From Phymatolithon calcareum (lineage: Eukaryota > Rhodophyta > Florideophyceae > Hapalidiales): 64,000 bases of DNA. Shown piece by piece: positions 54,425 through 64,000 of the stretch. Numbering within the stretch: the first letter of the stretch is position 1; each line of letters starts with the position of its first letter. The position numbers and the translations under genes were made by a program. The DNA is taken from assembly GCA_977006965.1 (NCBI GenBank), contig OZ345355.1, positions 1 to 64,000 of the forward strand. Reading direction: 5' to 3'. The notes under the pieces were generated by a model. That model searched no databases. It was not told where the DNA came from and saw only the letters and a program-made list of their open reading frames with translations.

Positions 54425-55525
54425 ATGCCCCTTCGAGGGCAGTTTTCGAAATGCAAGGGATCAGTGCTGGAGCAAGAAATGTCTTCCTTCAAACATTGGC
54501 TCAACACTGCAATGGAAGGAGAAAGATTCATACCCTATATTTTTAATTCGGATGATACTTCTACCATGCTACGCGAAGCGGTTCAGTCAGGATTGAGCAT
54601 CGCCCTTGAAACCTCTGTACACAGTGACAGGACAAATTCTTGCGAAGAATACATTTTCAGCCCTTTTACTGCAGAAACTGCAGTTGTTACCGACAATTAC
54701 TTGGTTGATCTTTTTGAGCTATGCATCACCGCACCGGGAGGTCCAGATCAAAAAATTTCAATACCTATTGAAGTCGAGAAGGAATCCACGCAAATTTTCG
54801 TCGTTTTAAGACGGCGTTTCAGGCAGGCCTTCTTAAATGTCCCTTTTTACAACATGGAGCGTTGCACATCTGCTTTTATTACGTCTTGTCTGAACATGCG
54901 GCCTTGTCCTAGAGCAATTCTACATGAAGCGCGAAGAGAGATCATTGTTGGAATCATTCGGGAGAAGGCGGGCGAGAATGTTGTCCTGGCTTCATATGTT
55001 GCTTATCATTCTGAATGCTTTGGTCACACAGAAGGTGGCGTTCTTTGCGAAAGGGGCAAGCTCATACAAGCAGTGGCTCAAATTGTTGAAAATTATGTAA
55101 ACGTTGCAGCAAGGCGAGGGCAGTATAGCGGTTATGAAAGGCGTCAGCTTCAGTCAAGACTGAGTAAACTACTTCGCGAGATGCGAAAGCTAAGGCACAG
55201 AAACCAAAACGGGTTGGACGATGAAAACAAGAACGCCTGCCGTGAAGATTCACGTAAGAGATTGGAGCAGCACGAAGAAAATTTTGTACATGTTTCCGGA
55301 AATGTCCCCTATTTCGCGGAAAGATTTTCACGCAGTGGGGCAGACCTCGATGTTGTGTCCGGTCTGAGGTCAAAAGGGGGAATCAACAACATGTTTATAT
55401 CAGATGCACTGCAGGTATCAAAAACGGGAACGAAAGGAGATGGAGACCTCAGGTACTTGTGTTTTTTGCCTACCTTTTGTCCGCGATTGGCTGCAAGGGC
55501 TATGCTGTGTTACAGAAAAGGTTAA
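54425..55525 (+). CDS. Unrecognised 366-residue ORF
   Basis: The sequence is protein-like, with balanced composition, a Lys/Arg-rich helical stretch near 255-275 (RLSKLLREMRKLRHRNQN) and no low complexity until the end. The last 20 or so residues read into CFLPTFCPRLAARAM and may be past a splice site: a GTACTTGTG at 55454 is a possible donor. No family was recognised. The start may be downstream (the methionine at residue 19 or 30). It may belong with the P-element-like fragment 1 kb downstream on the same strand. Confidence 0.45.
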   Translation: MPLRGQFSKCKGSVLEQEMSSFKHWLNTAMEGERFIPYIFNSDDTSTMLREAVQSGLSIALETSVHSDRTNSCEEYIFSPFTAETAVVTDNYLVDLFELCITAPGGPDQKISIPIEVEKESTQIFVVLRRRFRQAFLNVPFYNMERCTSAFITSCLNMRPCPRAILHEARREIIVGIIREKAGENVVLASYVAYHSECFGHTEGGVLCERGKLIQAVAQIVENYVNVAARRGQYSGYERRQLQSRLSKLLREMRKLRHRNQNGLDDENKNACREDSRKRLEQHEENFVHVSGNVPYFAERFSRSGADLDVVSGLRSKGGINNMFISDALQVSKTGTKGDGDLRYLCFLPTFCPRLAARAMLCYRKG

Positions 55526-56459
55526 CACCCCCTGTATAACCACATTGCTTAAGTATCTGAATATGTGCTCTCTTGACCTTTCGACCTCAGGCGACGGTGC
55601 ACTGGTACAGTGCGAGTGAAATTTCAGTAGAAACGCTGGGCTCCCTCGTGCACTCTCATTGAGCGATGATGGGATGAAAATCAGCGCGACAATTGTATAG
55701 ACACGCTACAACAGGTTTGTGAGTCTTGTGAGAGAGCAAATGACGCTCTCCTCCATCTACTCTGATGCTGTTGGGCTTCAGTCGCCAAAAATCGTTACCG
55801 AAGCCGTTTTTATTCTCGCTACAAGTCCTTTTTCTGGATTTTGCATTCCTCTGCGAATTATCGGAATGGCTGCTGACTAGACCGCCGCCGAGCTTACTAA
55901 CTCTTATAGCTGCTGTTGCAAAAGCTTGCGCAGAATGGCATCATCGTGTGCGTTCGTGGTATGGATGCGTGTTCAGTCAATCAGGGCGATAACCGCTTAT
56001 TTTCGGCTGCCTCACTTTCTGATAATGATTCTGAAATAAGGGAAGAAGAGGATTGGGCTGGTGTCTCGTGGCCTGCGCTGCTCGCCTGAAAATCAAGGCG
56101 AAGTACGTAAAAAACCTCTCAAGCTGGGCAAAAATGAGTGCTGCTGTCGTGCTGCCGGTATTTGATATACCTATGTTTGAGCGACTTCGCGCTCCTGCAA
56201 AAGATGCAGAGGCCTAGGGAGATCCTGAATTAATTAAAGCCGCCGCAAGAAAGCGCACGATTGCAGACTTCATGGAACATTGCCGTTCATGTTTTGATGT
56301 GTTTCGATCACGTACTCGGAATTATCTGTCCAAATCTGCATGCATTGTAAATAGAACCGAATCCTAGGACTGCGATACACTTGACATTCGCAGGCGGTTG
56401 CATCGATATTCTACAATCAGGTAACGGGAGGTGTAAATTTCCAAAGAAGTCATGTCCTA
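55526..56459. other. Decayed region between two plus-strand frames
   Basis: Short plus-strand frames continue in places, e.g. NQVTGGVNFQRSHVLGNIL just before 56469. It is likely the missing middle of a transposon gene. Confidence 0.35.
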
Positions 56460-57010
56460 GGGAATATTTTGACATACAATGAAGAAACGTTTATTCTTCT
56501 AGCAAAGTTTCTACCTATTGCACCATCTGGACGGTACATATCCCTAACAACATTCTCAACGGACCCGCTGGAGGCATCTTTCAGTGCTGTGCAACAGATG
56601 TGCGGTGGAAACGACAACCCTTCGCTCCATGCAATGGAGTCGAAGGTTGAGGCCGTTGTCCAGAAATGTGTTATCGGAATTCTACTTTACATTGGGAGGC
56701 GAAATGCAAACATTGGACTCGAGAGATACAAATCTATAACAAGGGGACTAAATGGGACCCCGAACACTACAATTTCCGATGATACTGGGTTCACATTGCC
56801 GAAGAAACGAAAACCAGAGGTTGAGCTATGGCGACTTCGCAAGCTCTTTTTCGTCACCGCGGCAAAGTCTATCGCAGATAGACCACCAGATCAATGCGCG
56901 AATAGTCGGTGCCGTAATGTTCGCCGAGCAGGCCTCAGTTCGCAAAAGAATTACCAATATTATCCGCCGCACTGTTAATGGAGATCCAGAGAAGTCTACT
57001 CTGGAATAGC
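56460..57010 (+). pseudogene. P-element-like transposase C-terminal fragment
   Basis: The frame contains FSTDPLEASFSAVQQMCGGN followed by DNPSLHAMESKVEAV, matching the (T)xDxLExxFsxIRxxGGxNDNPT block near the end of P-element/THAP9-type transposases. The frame changes near 56890 and ends soon after. Flanking TIRs were not found. Confidence 0.5.
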
Positions 57011-57141
57011 ACCAAAGGAAACTTGAGGTGCTGGAAAAATGGAGAATATCTGCGCTGTCACCCTGCTTTTGTGGCGACTCGTATCACGGAAAAATTCTTG
57101 AAAGAGAGCGCTGGGGTGGGCTAGCGTATCCTTGCGTTGAG

Positions 57142-57960
57142 CTACTGAGCGTTTTTAACGAACTTATGCTTATCTCTAAAAGCATTTTCCACCAGTTGAA
57201 GGAGAAGCAGAAACTCTCCCTCTGCATTATTAACCGATTCTTCTACCCGTATCTTAAGCTTTAGCCGCATCCTCCTATTTTTGAAATAGGATTTCAGCAC
57301 CTTGTTTGAAGTATAGCCAAGCGAAATGACTAATTCGGCGATCTTGAAGTCTGGTACCATAAAATCAAGATCGCTGTCCATTCCATCTTGAACATTGTTG
57401 AGACGCTTTCGATCCTGAGCGCGAACTCTTTCAGGTGGTGCAGTCCCTGCGGACAGCATTGTCTCGGCATTGCGATGGAACTATTCTAGTAGATGCGCCG
57501 AAAATTCTTTCCAGTTCCATGTTCTCCGTTTCCTGCAGAAGAGCACTTCGAATCTCGTCGCTACTTCATGGTGCCGTGCTTGCTGAGTGGGATACAATTG
57601 CGCGTGCGGCTTTACTCGCGGATTTTTCGGTACAGTCGCGTTCTGGGACCATGAAGAATGCTTATGAGCATCAACCAGGAATTCCATGGTTTCCGATACA
57701 CCTGAGAGATCGGCCGCATCGCTAGCCCCTTCTTTCCCAGCATATGGTTCCGCATTCCCGTCCATTTCAACGAGCAGATCGTGGCGAGAGTACACACCTG
57801 AGAAGTGGTGCGAAACTGCGTACGAAAGAGCGGAGTGGAGATGGAAAAATGCGGTCGCGGACGCGGACGGACAGGTCTGAAATTCATTCTGTCGTGTGTT
57901 GTTCAGCGCAGAGGTACAATTATGCACTGTCCTGCGTGCCCATGTCACCAAATATCGCAC
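57142..57960 (-). pseudogene. Minus-strand ORF with homeodomain-like recognition helix
   Basis: Frames 57960-57481 and 57459-57142 are the same frame separated by one stop (about 57481), giving some 270 codons. Near the end is FKIAELVISLGYTSNKVLKS followed by YFKNRRMRLKLK, closely resembling a homeodomain third helix (WFQNRRMKxK) with Y for W. The first part is not recognised. It could be a transposon DNA-binding domain or a broken homeobox gene; chance resemblance cannot be excluded. Confidence 0.35.
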
Positions 57961-58867
57961 TGTACTGCTTCTCGTTGAAGAGAAACATCTCGCGAATACT
58001 TCTCATCACCCGACTGAAGCATTCACAGAGAAATCACTGCAGTCAAAAACTGGTATGCTTATTTCATCCAAAAAATATCTACCGTGCTTCCTCTCCTCAT
58101 TGCAAATATTCTACGCTTACGATAGAGAAATCGGAGTTGAACAAACCAGTTTTCGATCTCTTTTTTAAGTTTTTCAAGTAATCTGACCTCTTAAATTAGA
58201 ACATAGCATCCCAGTGATGCGGTAAATTGTCAGTTTTTAATTTTAAAAATAAATTACATCAGAAGAATCAGCGCATCATTTAGATATCTTCTTTCCGAGA
58301 CAGCTTAATATAAAAATGTGTGCCAGCCACAGGCTCCTCGCGCGCTCAGCTTAATATCGTCCTTTAAGCTTTGGAATATGGTTATTCTCTTGACCAGAGG
58401 CAATCTAGGGGAATCATCACCAAATATGGACCAACCTTTTCGCTCCATTTGGCAAATGCGATTTGAGGGCGTTCCTGGGAAACTGGGAGTTGACGTCCCC
58501 CTCTTATACAGTATATTTCTATCCCCTGACGAAACGCCCCCAGGGGAATAAGGGAAAGTTCGGTTTATAAGAAACAAATTCGATGAATAAAAAATCTAGC
58601 TCAGAACAGAGGTTTGCTGGAAAGATCTATAGTTGAGAATTTCGGAAAAAGGTATGAATTTTATAGCGCTATTTTGTTGGCTGTATCTCTATCCGATCAT
58701 ATTCCCTTGCTTAAAAGCAGGATAGAGCAAAGAACCGCGTGTATTGTAAAGCACATTGATCCCCCGCATGCAACCGCCCCACATAGAGACCAATCCGACC
58801 CTTGCCGAGCTTGGCAAAGATCCTCAGTTGCATCTCCCAAGCCTTTTGGTCGGGATCATTCTGAAAC
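57961..58867. other. Intergenic, nothing recognised
   Basis: AT-rich with short frames only; no repeats of note. Confidence 0.4.
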
Positions 58868-59888
58868 ATGGCACCAAGGAAGAGGACCTTTGCACAAATG
58901 TTTGACGAAACTGAAGCCCTCATCGCGTTAAGGAATATGTTTGCCAGCGGTCTGCTCACCGGAAATGAACGTCCGAGCGAGATCAAAAAGCGAAACGAAC
59001 TTTTCGCACAGTACGACACTGCGGTGTAGAATCGCAAGTTCAAAAAAATTGCTGCCGAGTATGGCCTTCCTAAGAAAGGTAAGTACTTCATTCGTTTGCA
59101 CCAGCATTGTACCAACGAGCGAGCTGTCCATCTCTAAAGTTTTCGGTTGTTGTCACGTTTTTATGTTTATGCGTTCAGTTCGGGATGTCGGTGGATCCTC
59201 CTCAGGGATGGCAGCCGATTTGACTCCTAAGTGCACCGACACACTCTACGCTATTATGGGCGACGCTGCGCCGGGAGATGAAGCTGTTGCATGCGATGGT
59301 GCTGATGGTAGCGAGCGGCTGCTAGGGAGGATGGATTTCATGCCTCTACATGTTATCGCACCTTGGACATGTCCGCGGACTGTAGCATCGAGGTTGTCAG
59401 TGGCAGTGTTGATTCCATCCGGGATAAATCCTGACAACCTCACTGTGACCGTGTTCGAGGACTAAATCCAGCTTGTAGTAGAATGGCCAAAGGCACTTGA
59501 AAACCCTGAGTCTATGCACAGCATGTGGATGAGTAACGCACAAGGTGACCCTAGTGCTAAAGTTACAGACCTCCTCCATCAGATAGCATTCCAAAAGGCT
59601 ATGAAAAATCAAAAGGAATCAAGATCTGAAAAATTGAGATCTACTGTTAGAATTCGTCTCCCGTCCCGTGTCCGTCCGGGCAGCAAAGAGCAAAGTTGGC
59701 TTGGATTTGAAGATTTGAGTGGAGAGCATCACCCTCTGACGAACGTATTTATCTTATATGTCGATCTTTACGTTGAGGAGAACCAATACGACGACAGCCC
59801 CGTCAAGAAAAAGATAATGAATACGAATAAGCGTCCACATGACGGTAGCGGTCCGTCACAAAATGGTGACGTTGCTAGCTCAAAGTAG
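58868..59888 (+). pseudogene. Two-exon hypothetical gene with two in-frame stops
   Basis: Exon 1 runs from ATG 58868 (MAPRKRTFAQMFDETEALIA) to 59078. A GTAAGT donor at 59079 and a TTCAG acceptor at 59174-59178 define a 100-base intron, and the splice restores the reading frame exactly. Exon 2 continues to 59888 with a polar, lysine-rich end. TAG in exon 1 (about 59028) and TAA at 59463-59465 break the frame, yet both sides continue coherently, e.g. VVEWPKALENPESMHSMWM after the second stop. No family was recognised. A recently disabled gene or sequence differences would explain the pattern. Confidence 0.5.
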
Positions 59889-61540
59889 TTTAATTGTACT
59901 TGGCATTTGGCCAAATTTCGTCGTGGAACTAACGCGTTCATAATGTCTTAGTTCTCCGCTAATTGTAGAATATCTGACATATTGACCCCCGGAATAATCA
60001 AATCAAGTATATTCATTTCGTCTAGTAGCTTCAGATCGTTTATATTTCTTATCTCCTTCCGCCATTAGAATATTATGAGCAAGCTTACTATTCCTGCACA
60101 TGTGATGCAATCTGGTAACGCGATCAGTCCCCAAACAATGCAAAAGCACTTCCTCGGCAAAAAATGGGCTTTGCATTCCACCGTTTCTCGGAACATGGAA
60201 GTGTCCCCATCGTTTGACCATTTTTGCCAGTATTAAAGACATCCACGAACAATAGGAAAACATAGTCTGCCTTAGCGACAGAAAAACCGAACACACTGAT
60301 ACAGATCCCGTGGGTGGGAAATGGAATTGAGCAAGGAACTTTCGAGAGCATTTTAAGCAATCCGGTGTGCAATTTTGTTCTTGGTACGGGACTTTTCGAT
60401 AAGAGGACTAAGATTTGCAAAACATTCAACTCATTTTTACTTCAAACACTAAAAATACCTAAAACAGCTTCACAAACCGTCACACATGTCTGCCTGTGAA
60501 AATAAAAAAATCGCTGAAGCGCCCTCGGTGTCAGCTGAAAGATTGACTTTCAAAAATCTTCGTTCCTCAAGAGGGCATGATCGATTAATCGATACTTCTA
60601 AACCCATCTGTTCGATTTTCTTGAGCTTCCGTGCCTTATATCTCCGAAACAACATAACTATCAATGTTCTCCCTTCGAATACGGAAATTATACAGGATAT
60701 AAATTCAATTTAAGTAGAAAAAATAAGGATTGAGCAACTATTTTCTCCATAAAAATAAAATAAAATTCTCTTTTTCATCTATAAACGAAGATTTGTACGA
60801 TTACGAGATTTTTTCGTGGCCAATTTATCTACACTGAGAATTGGAAGCATGAATGAGATGCGCTTTGACTCATCTCATAGTCCAGTTCTAACCACCGTGA
60901 AGCTTGTGAAAGCAAAATAATCTTTATGATGACTTATGGCGTTCGAAAGATTTGTACAGTGTCCTTGTTTTGTATTACCATTTAGTATCTACTTCAATCT
61001 TCCCAAGCATGAAATATCTGACAGTAAAACTTTCAAAATTTCGTTGTGAGAGCCCGCATCCTCTATAAGCGATGTTTTATTGTAATGTTTTGAAAGTTCA
61101 ACTTTCATAGTACCGCAGTGCGCTGAAGGTCCAAAATCAGGACAAGAAGAAGAAGAAGAAGAGGAAATTTTTATTATAGTGTTACCAATGCATCTGCTGA
61201 CGCTTGGGGCGACAAATCTGGCGACACTAGGACTCAATCGGAACCCAAAAGCTCCATTTCGCTAAAAGTGACATAGTCAGCAAAACTCCAAAATCTAACT
61301 CTGGTCTCACAGAAGAGATCCAAAATCGGGACAAGACCAGTTCAGTGACGCACTAAAAACGATCTTTCCCGCACCTCAGCCTTCAACATTGCGGATGCTT
61401 CGTCACTTAGTGGTATTATTCTTATGGCATTTGCTTTCATTGCTATCGCATATCGGACAAGATTCAAGGGATTTTTCCCTCCACGAAATGAATTAGAGAA
61501 AATTGGTACCAGAGAATGAAACAAAGATCACGCACAACAA
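59889..61540. other. Intergenic, no supported gene
   Basis: Overlapping minus-strand frames at 60429-60003 look mildly protein-like but change frame repeatedly and were not recognised. A GAA/AAG run is at about 61141-61162. Confidence 0.35.
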
Positions 61541-61559
61541 TGCTCATTTAACCTATGGA

Positions 61560-62510
61560 CTAAAAACGAAAAAACGGTTCTCCATGTTGTATGGAAAGCT
61601 GAATAAGATTAGCAACAGATATGAAGCAAATAGAATGCCTGTCTATATTGTGCCTGAAACAATGGCTTAAACCAAAAGAATGCTTCAAGCGAAGATTAGC
61701 TGTCTCATGTCGAGCGCGCACTACTGCAGCAAACGAAACGTGCTCGTCGTGAGCTATGCAGTCCAGTACGCATCTTTCATCAAGATATACTTTGTCTGTA
61801 ACTATGCACTCGCCCGGGAGCAGTCTGCCCTTCATTCGAGACCGAAAAATGATAAGGTCAGGATGCGATCCGCACGGGAAATGGACCAAAAACCCAAACA
61901 ATATCCCCAGAGCTTATTGATAATCCGACCTCATAGCGCACCCCGGGACCATGCATTTTGTGAGAATACCAACTCGTATCAAAAGGGCTCGGTTCATATA
62001 CGCTGCAGTCCGTACCGTCAACAGATATAAACCAATGATTTGACGTGTCTTCAACTGGATAGCCGGAACCTAGCAAAAGGTTATTCCAAACAATCTGAGC
62101 GCCAAAAGCAGAGGAACTTAGAATTATTGAATGGTCCGGCGTAGAACAAATGATTGAGCACAGGCACTTACCACACGGAGGTCCGAAAACAAACTCACGG
62201 AAGTCCATACCCATTTTCTGAATGTCTTTTCGTCCGATCCGCATATCTTGCAGTGTACAGGCTCGCTTCCATATACTTTCAAGAAGAGTAGCGCTCTGAG
62301 CAAATGATAAGGCGCTAAGTACGCTGGAACATTCTCCTCCAACCTGTTCCAAGTTTCCACGCAGACACAAACCAAGACTCCGAACAAAGACCGGAACCGT
62401 CGCTGTTGCGCCACGTTATACAGGCCTGGAGCATTTCGAATCATTGGACGCGAATGGTACTGAATATCTTCAACAGAGATGGGCATGTTTGCGTTTCGCA
62501 AGCGGTACAT
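61560..62510 (-). pseudogene. Harbinger/IS5-like DDE transposase with frameshifts
   Basis: The order on the minus strand is a helical N-terminal part (YLAPYHLLRALLFLKVYGSE, near 62320), ISVDGTDCSVYEPSPFD and WYSHKMHGPGVRYEV (first D), then after a one-base shift near 61885 PGECIVTDKVYLDERCV (second D) and RARHETANLRLKHSFGLSHC, FRHN (catalytic E), typical of the DDE_Tnp_4/IS5-like group used by Harbinger elements. Another shift lies near 62200. No terminal repeats were identified. Confidence 0.7.
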
Positions 62511-62982
62511 GAGGGCAGCGAATAGCTTGCGGTTGAGGAGATGGGAAAGATGGCCGGAAAATAATTTGAGTTTTCAAATATTAAAGATTTTTTATAATGT
62601 GCCTGAAAACGTGAACGTTTTTTAAGTTTTTGTTCAGCGCACGTCGAAGTCTTGTGCAATTCATTGTGTTCTCTTTTGTGAATGCCATCATTCTGATGAC
62701 CGAATCATTCTCAGGGACACTCCAATCCGTCAATCACGAACCTAAACTTGGCCCCACGACAAATACCCCTTTCTCGCAATGCCGCCATTGCAACGAACGG
62801 GCGTGTATGCGCTCATCTTCCTTAGCTCCCCGCTTGTGAAGTGTTATGCTATCCATATCGTTGCTCCCTCTTGTATATCCATTCTCATCATCATGGCATT
62901 ATGTCCTTCGCCTGGGTAGATGAATGATTGGTGAGGGGCGCAGTGAAGGCAACAACTTTTCAACCGTAGAAAACAATATATA

Positions 62983-63597
62983 ACAGGGGGTACCGAAAAA
63001 ATCGCAAAACGCGATCGAGATTTTTTAGAAGGGTACAGTCTGTGGGCATGAGGTCCATTTAATACAAATTTTAGTTCAAAAGGAAGCCAACACAAACAGT
63101 AGTGTTCAATCCGAGCGACGAGCTCCGAGTCGGTCGTCGTGAAGAGCAAGAACAAGGAGAAGACACCCCTTCAAACGGCCCCAATTTGAAAATGCAACAA
63201 AAAAACAACACAAAGCGTCTATCATAAAATTAACAAAAAAACAATGCTGACCCAGCACGAGTCCTCCCCCATCAACACCTCGAAGTTCTACAGTTTGGCG
63301 CGTCGAGCAATCCTTCCCGCGAATCGGCCTGTGCTGTGCGTCCCTTTCACTTTTCGGCGGCATTGCTCGGCGTACAGTTGGCCGATTTCGCCAGTTTCTT
63401 CTCGAGAACGCTTGAACGTAGAGTGGTCTCTAGCTTGGCGAAGTTTCAGCACATTCATTACAGTACTCGTGGAGATATGGCTAGCTTTCTACTGGTCTTC
63501 GGGCCATTTTTTGCGTAACTGCTCGTTTTCTGATCAATTTTAACCATTTTTAACATGTTATTATTTCGAACCGTGTTATAATTTCGGTACCCCCTGT
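62983..63597 (-). mobile_element. Tc1/mariner-like element, TA-flanked, decayed
   Basis: Perfect inverted ends ACAGGGGGTACCGAAA (62983-62998) and its reverse complement (63582-63597) are bordered by TA at 62981-62982 and 63598-63599. On the minus strand one frame reads ISTSTVMNVLKLRQARDHST, a helix-turn-helix-like start as in Tc1-type transposases, and later LMGEDSCWVSI. Other frames have stops. At 615 bp it is far too short for a full transposase. Confidence 0.75.
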
Positions 63598-63918
63598 TAG
63601 AGCCCCCTTCTGTAATATTACGCATTAATCTTCTTCTCCCTGACTTGGAACCAAAACTCAATATTTGGCGTGCTGTGCTCATAAGAATTTGTGCAGACGG
63701 CATGATCTACGTACTCGAATCGAAGAGCATGATCTTCTCTTGCGCAATCTGGCAAGATTGCGGTGGGTTATAAAATTATACGATAGATAACGAGGAAATT
63801 CGCTGCATGGACCGAAAAAGGTGGCAAAATTCGCTAAATCGGCACCCCTTGCAATAACTACTACTCGTTATGATACACAGAGCACTCCATAGAAATAAAC
63901 TTATCAAAAAAATAATAT

Positions 63919-64000
63919 TTATTTCATGCGCAACTCTCTATGCTTCAGCTCCTCGTCGCAAGTAGCATCTCCGTCATCGCAGGCGGTGAGGTCAATTATC
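63919..64000 (-). CDS. 3' end of a minus-strand gene (partial)
   Basis: The minus strand encodes a frame ending ...CDDGDATCDEELKHRELRMK and TAA at 63921-63919, followed by AATAAA-like AATAAATATT. The composition is acidic then basic. The gene continues beyond the window, so this is a tentative C-terminus. Confidence 0.3.
   Translation of the reverse strand, partial: IIDLTACDDGDATCDEELKHRELRMK

Overview
The window is eukaryotic. It has spliceosomal-type introns (a clean GTAAGT...CAG intron at 59079-59178), AATAAA polyadenylation signals, TATA boxes, and a dense layer of eukaryotic transposon superfamilies (piggyBac-like, hAT, Tc1/mariner-like, Harbinger-like, P-element-like, LINE). There are no bacterial operons, rRNA genes or CRISPR arrays. 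Few-intron genes and a broken NB-ARC/TPR gene inside a repeat-rich landscape fit a multicellular red alga (Chondrus-like). That assignment is inference from gene style, not proven.

Layout. 1-2,800: a double-hairpin element, a telomere-like CCCTAA tract and repeat module A. 2,870-3,745: a strongly pyrimidine-biased tract. 3,728-4,520: a decayed piggyBac-like fragment. 4,700-16,000: the most interesting block, holding a ParB-like/DNA-methyltransferase gene, an abutting SET-domain ORF, an intact 582-residue orphan protein, and (opposite strand) a large RecQ-like helicase with an N-terminal zinc-finger ORF. Double-AGATCT palindromes lie in three intergenic gaps of this block. 16,265-16,974: module B, a second version of module A with the same layout of four boxes plus a TATA-like site, but with different box sequences.

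17,000-28,500 is transposon debris: a hAT pseudogene, a piggyBac-like transposase C-terminal half, and LINE ORF1/ORF2 pieces in inverted orientation. 29,200-35,900 is one NB-ARC/TPR gene destroyed by stops, a hAT element and a 5'-truncated LINE with a 13-bp target-site duplication. 36,000-39,400 holds nothing recognisable. 39,500-41,500 is an old hAT with a younger internally deleted hAT inside it. 44,128-48,991 is two piggyBac-like elements placed end to end and sharing one CTAG; the second contains a hAT insertion. 50,350-53,140 is a large fold-back structure packed with GAAAGTTTCG-like motifs. 54,400-64,000 holds an unrecognised 366-residue ORF, a P-element-like transposase piece, a minus-strand ORF with a homeodomain-like helix, a broken intron-containing gene, a Harbinger-like transposase pseudogene, a Tc1/mariner-like element with TA duplications, and the 3' end of a minus-strand gene.

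How it may work together. I infer that the 4.7-16 kb genes form one genetic unit. A chromatin/DNA-modifying gene (ParB-like domain, amino-methyltransferase, SET), a DNA-binding-looking orphan and a telomere-linked-type helicase share intergenic AGATCT palindromes and are flanked by the direct repeats A and B. This may be a large mobile or subtelomeric element not described as such. Two of its genes carry single-base frameshifts in homopolymers, so it may be decayed or may contain assembly errors.
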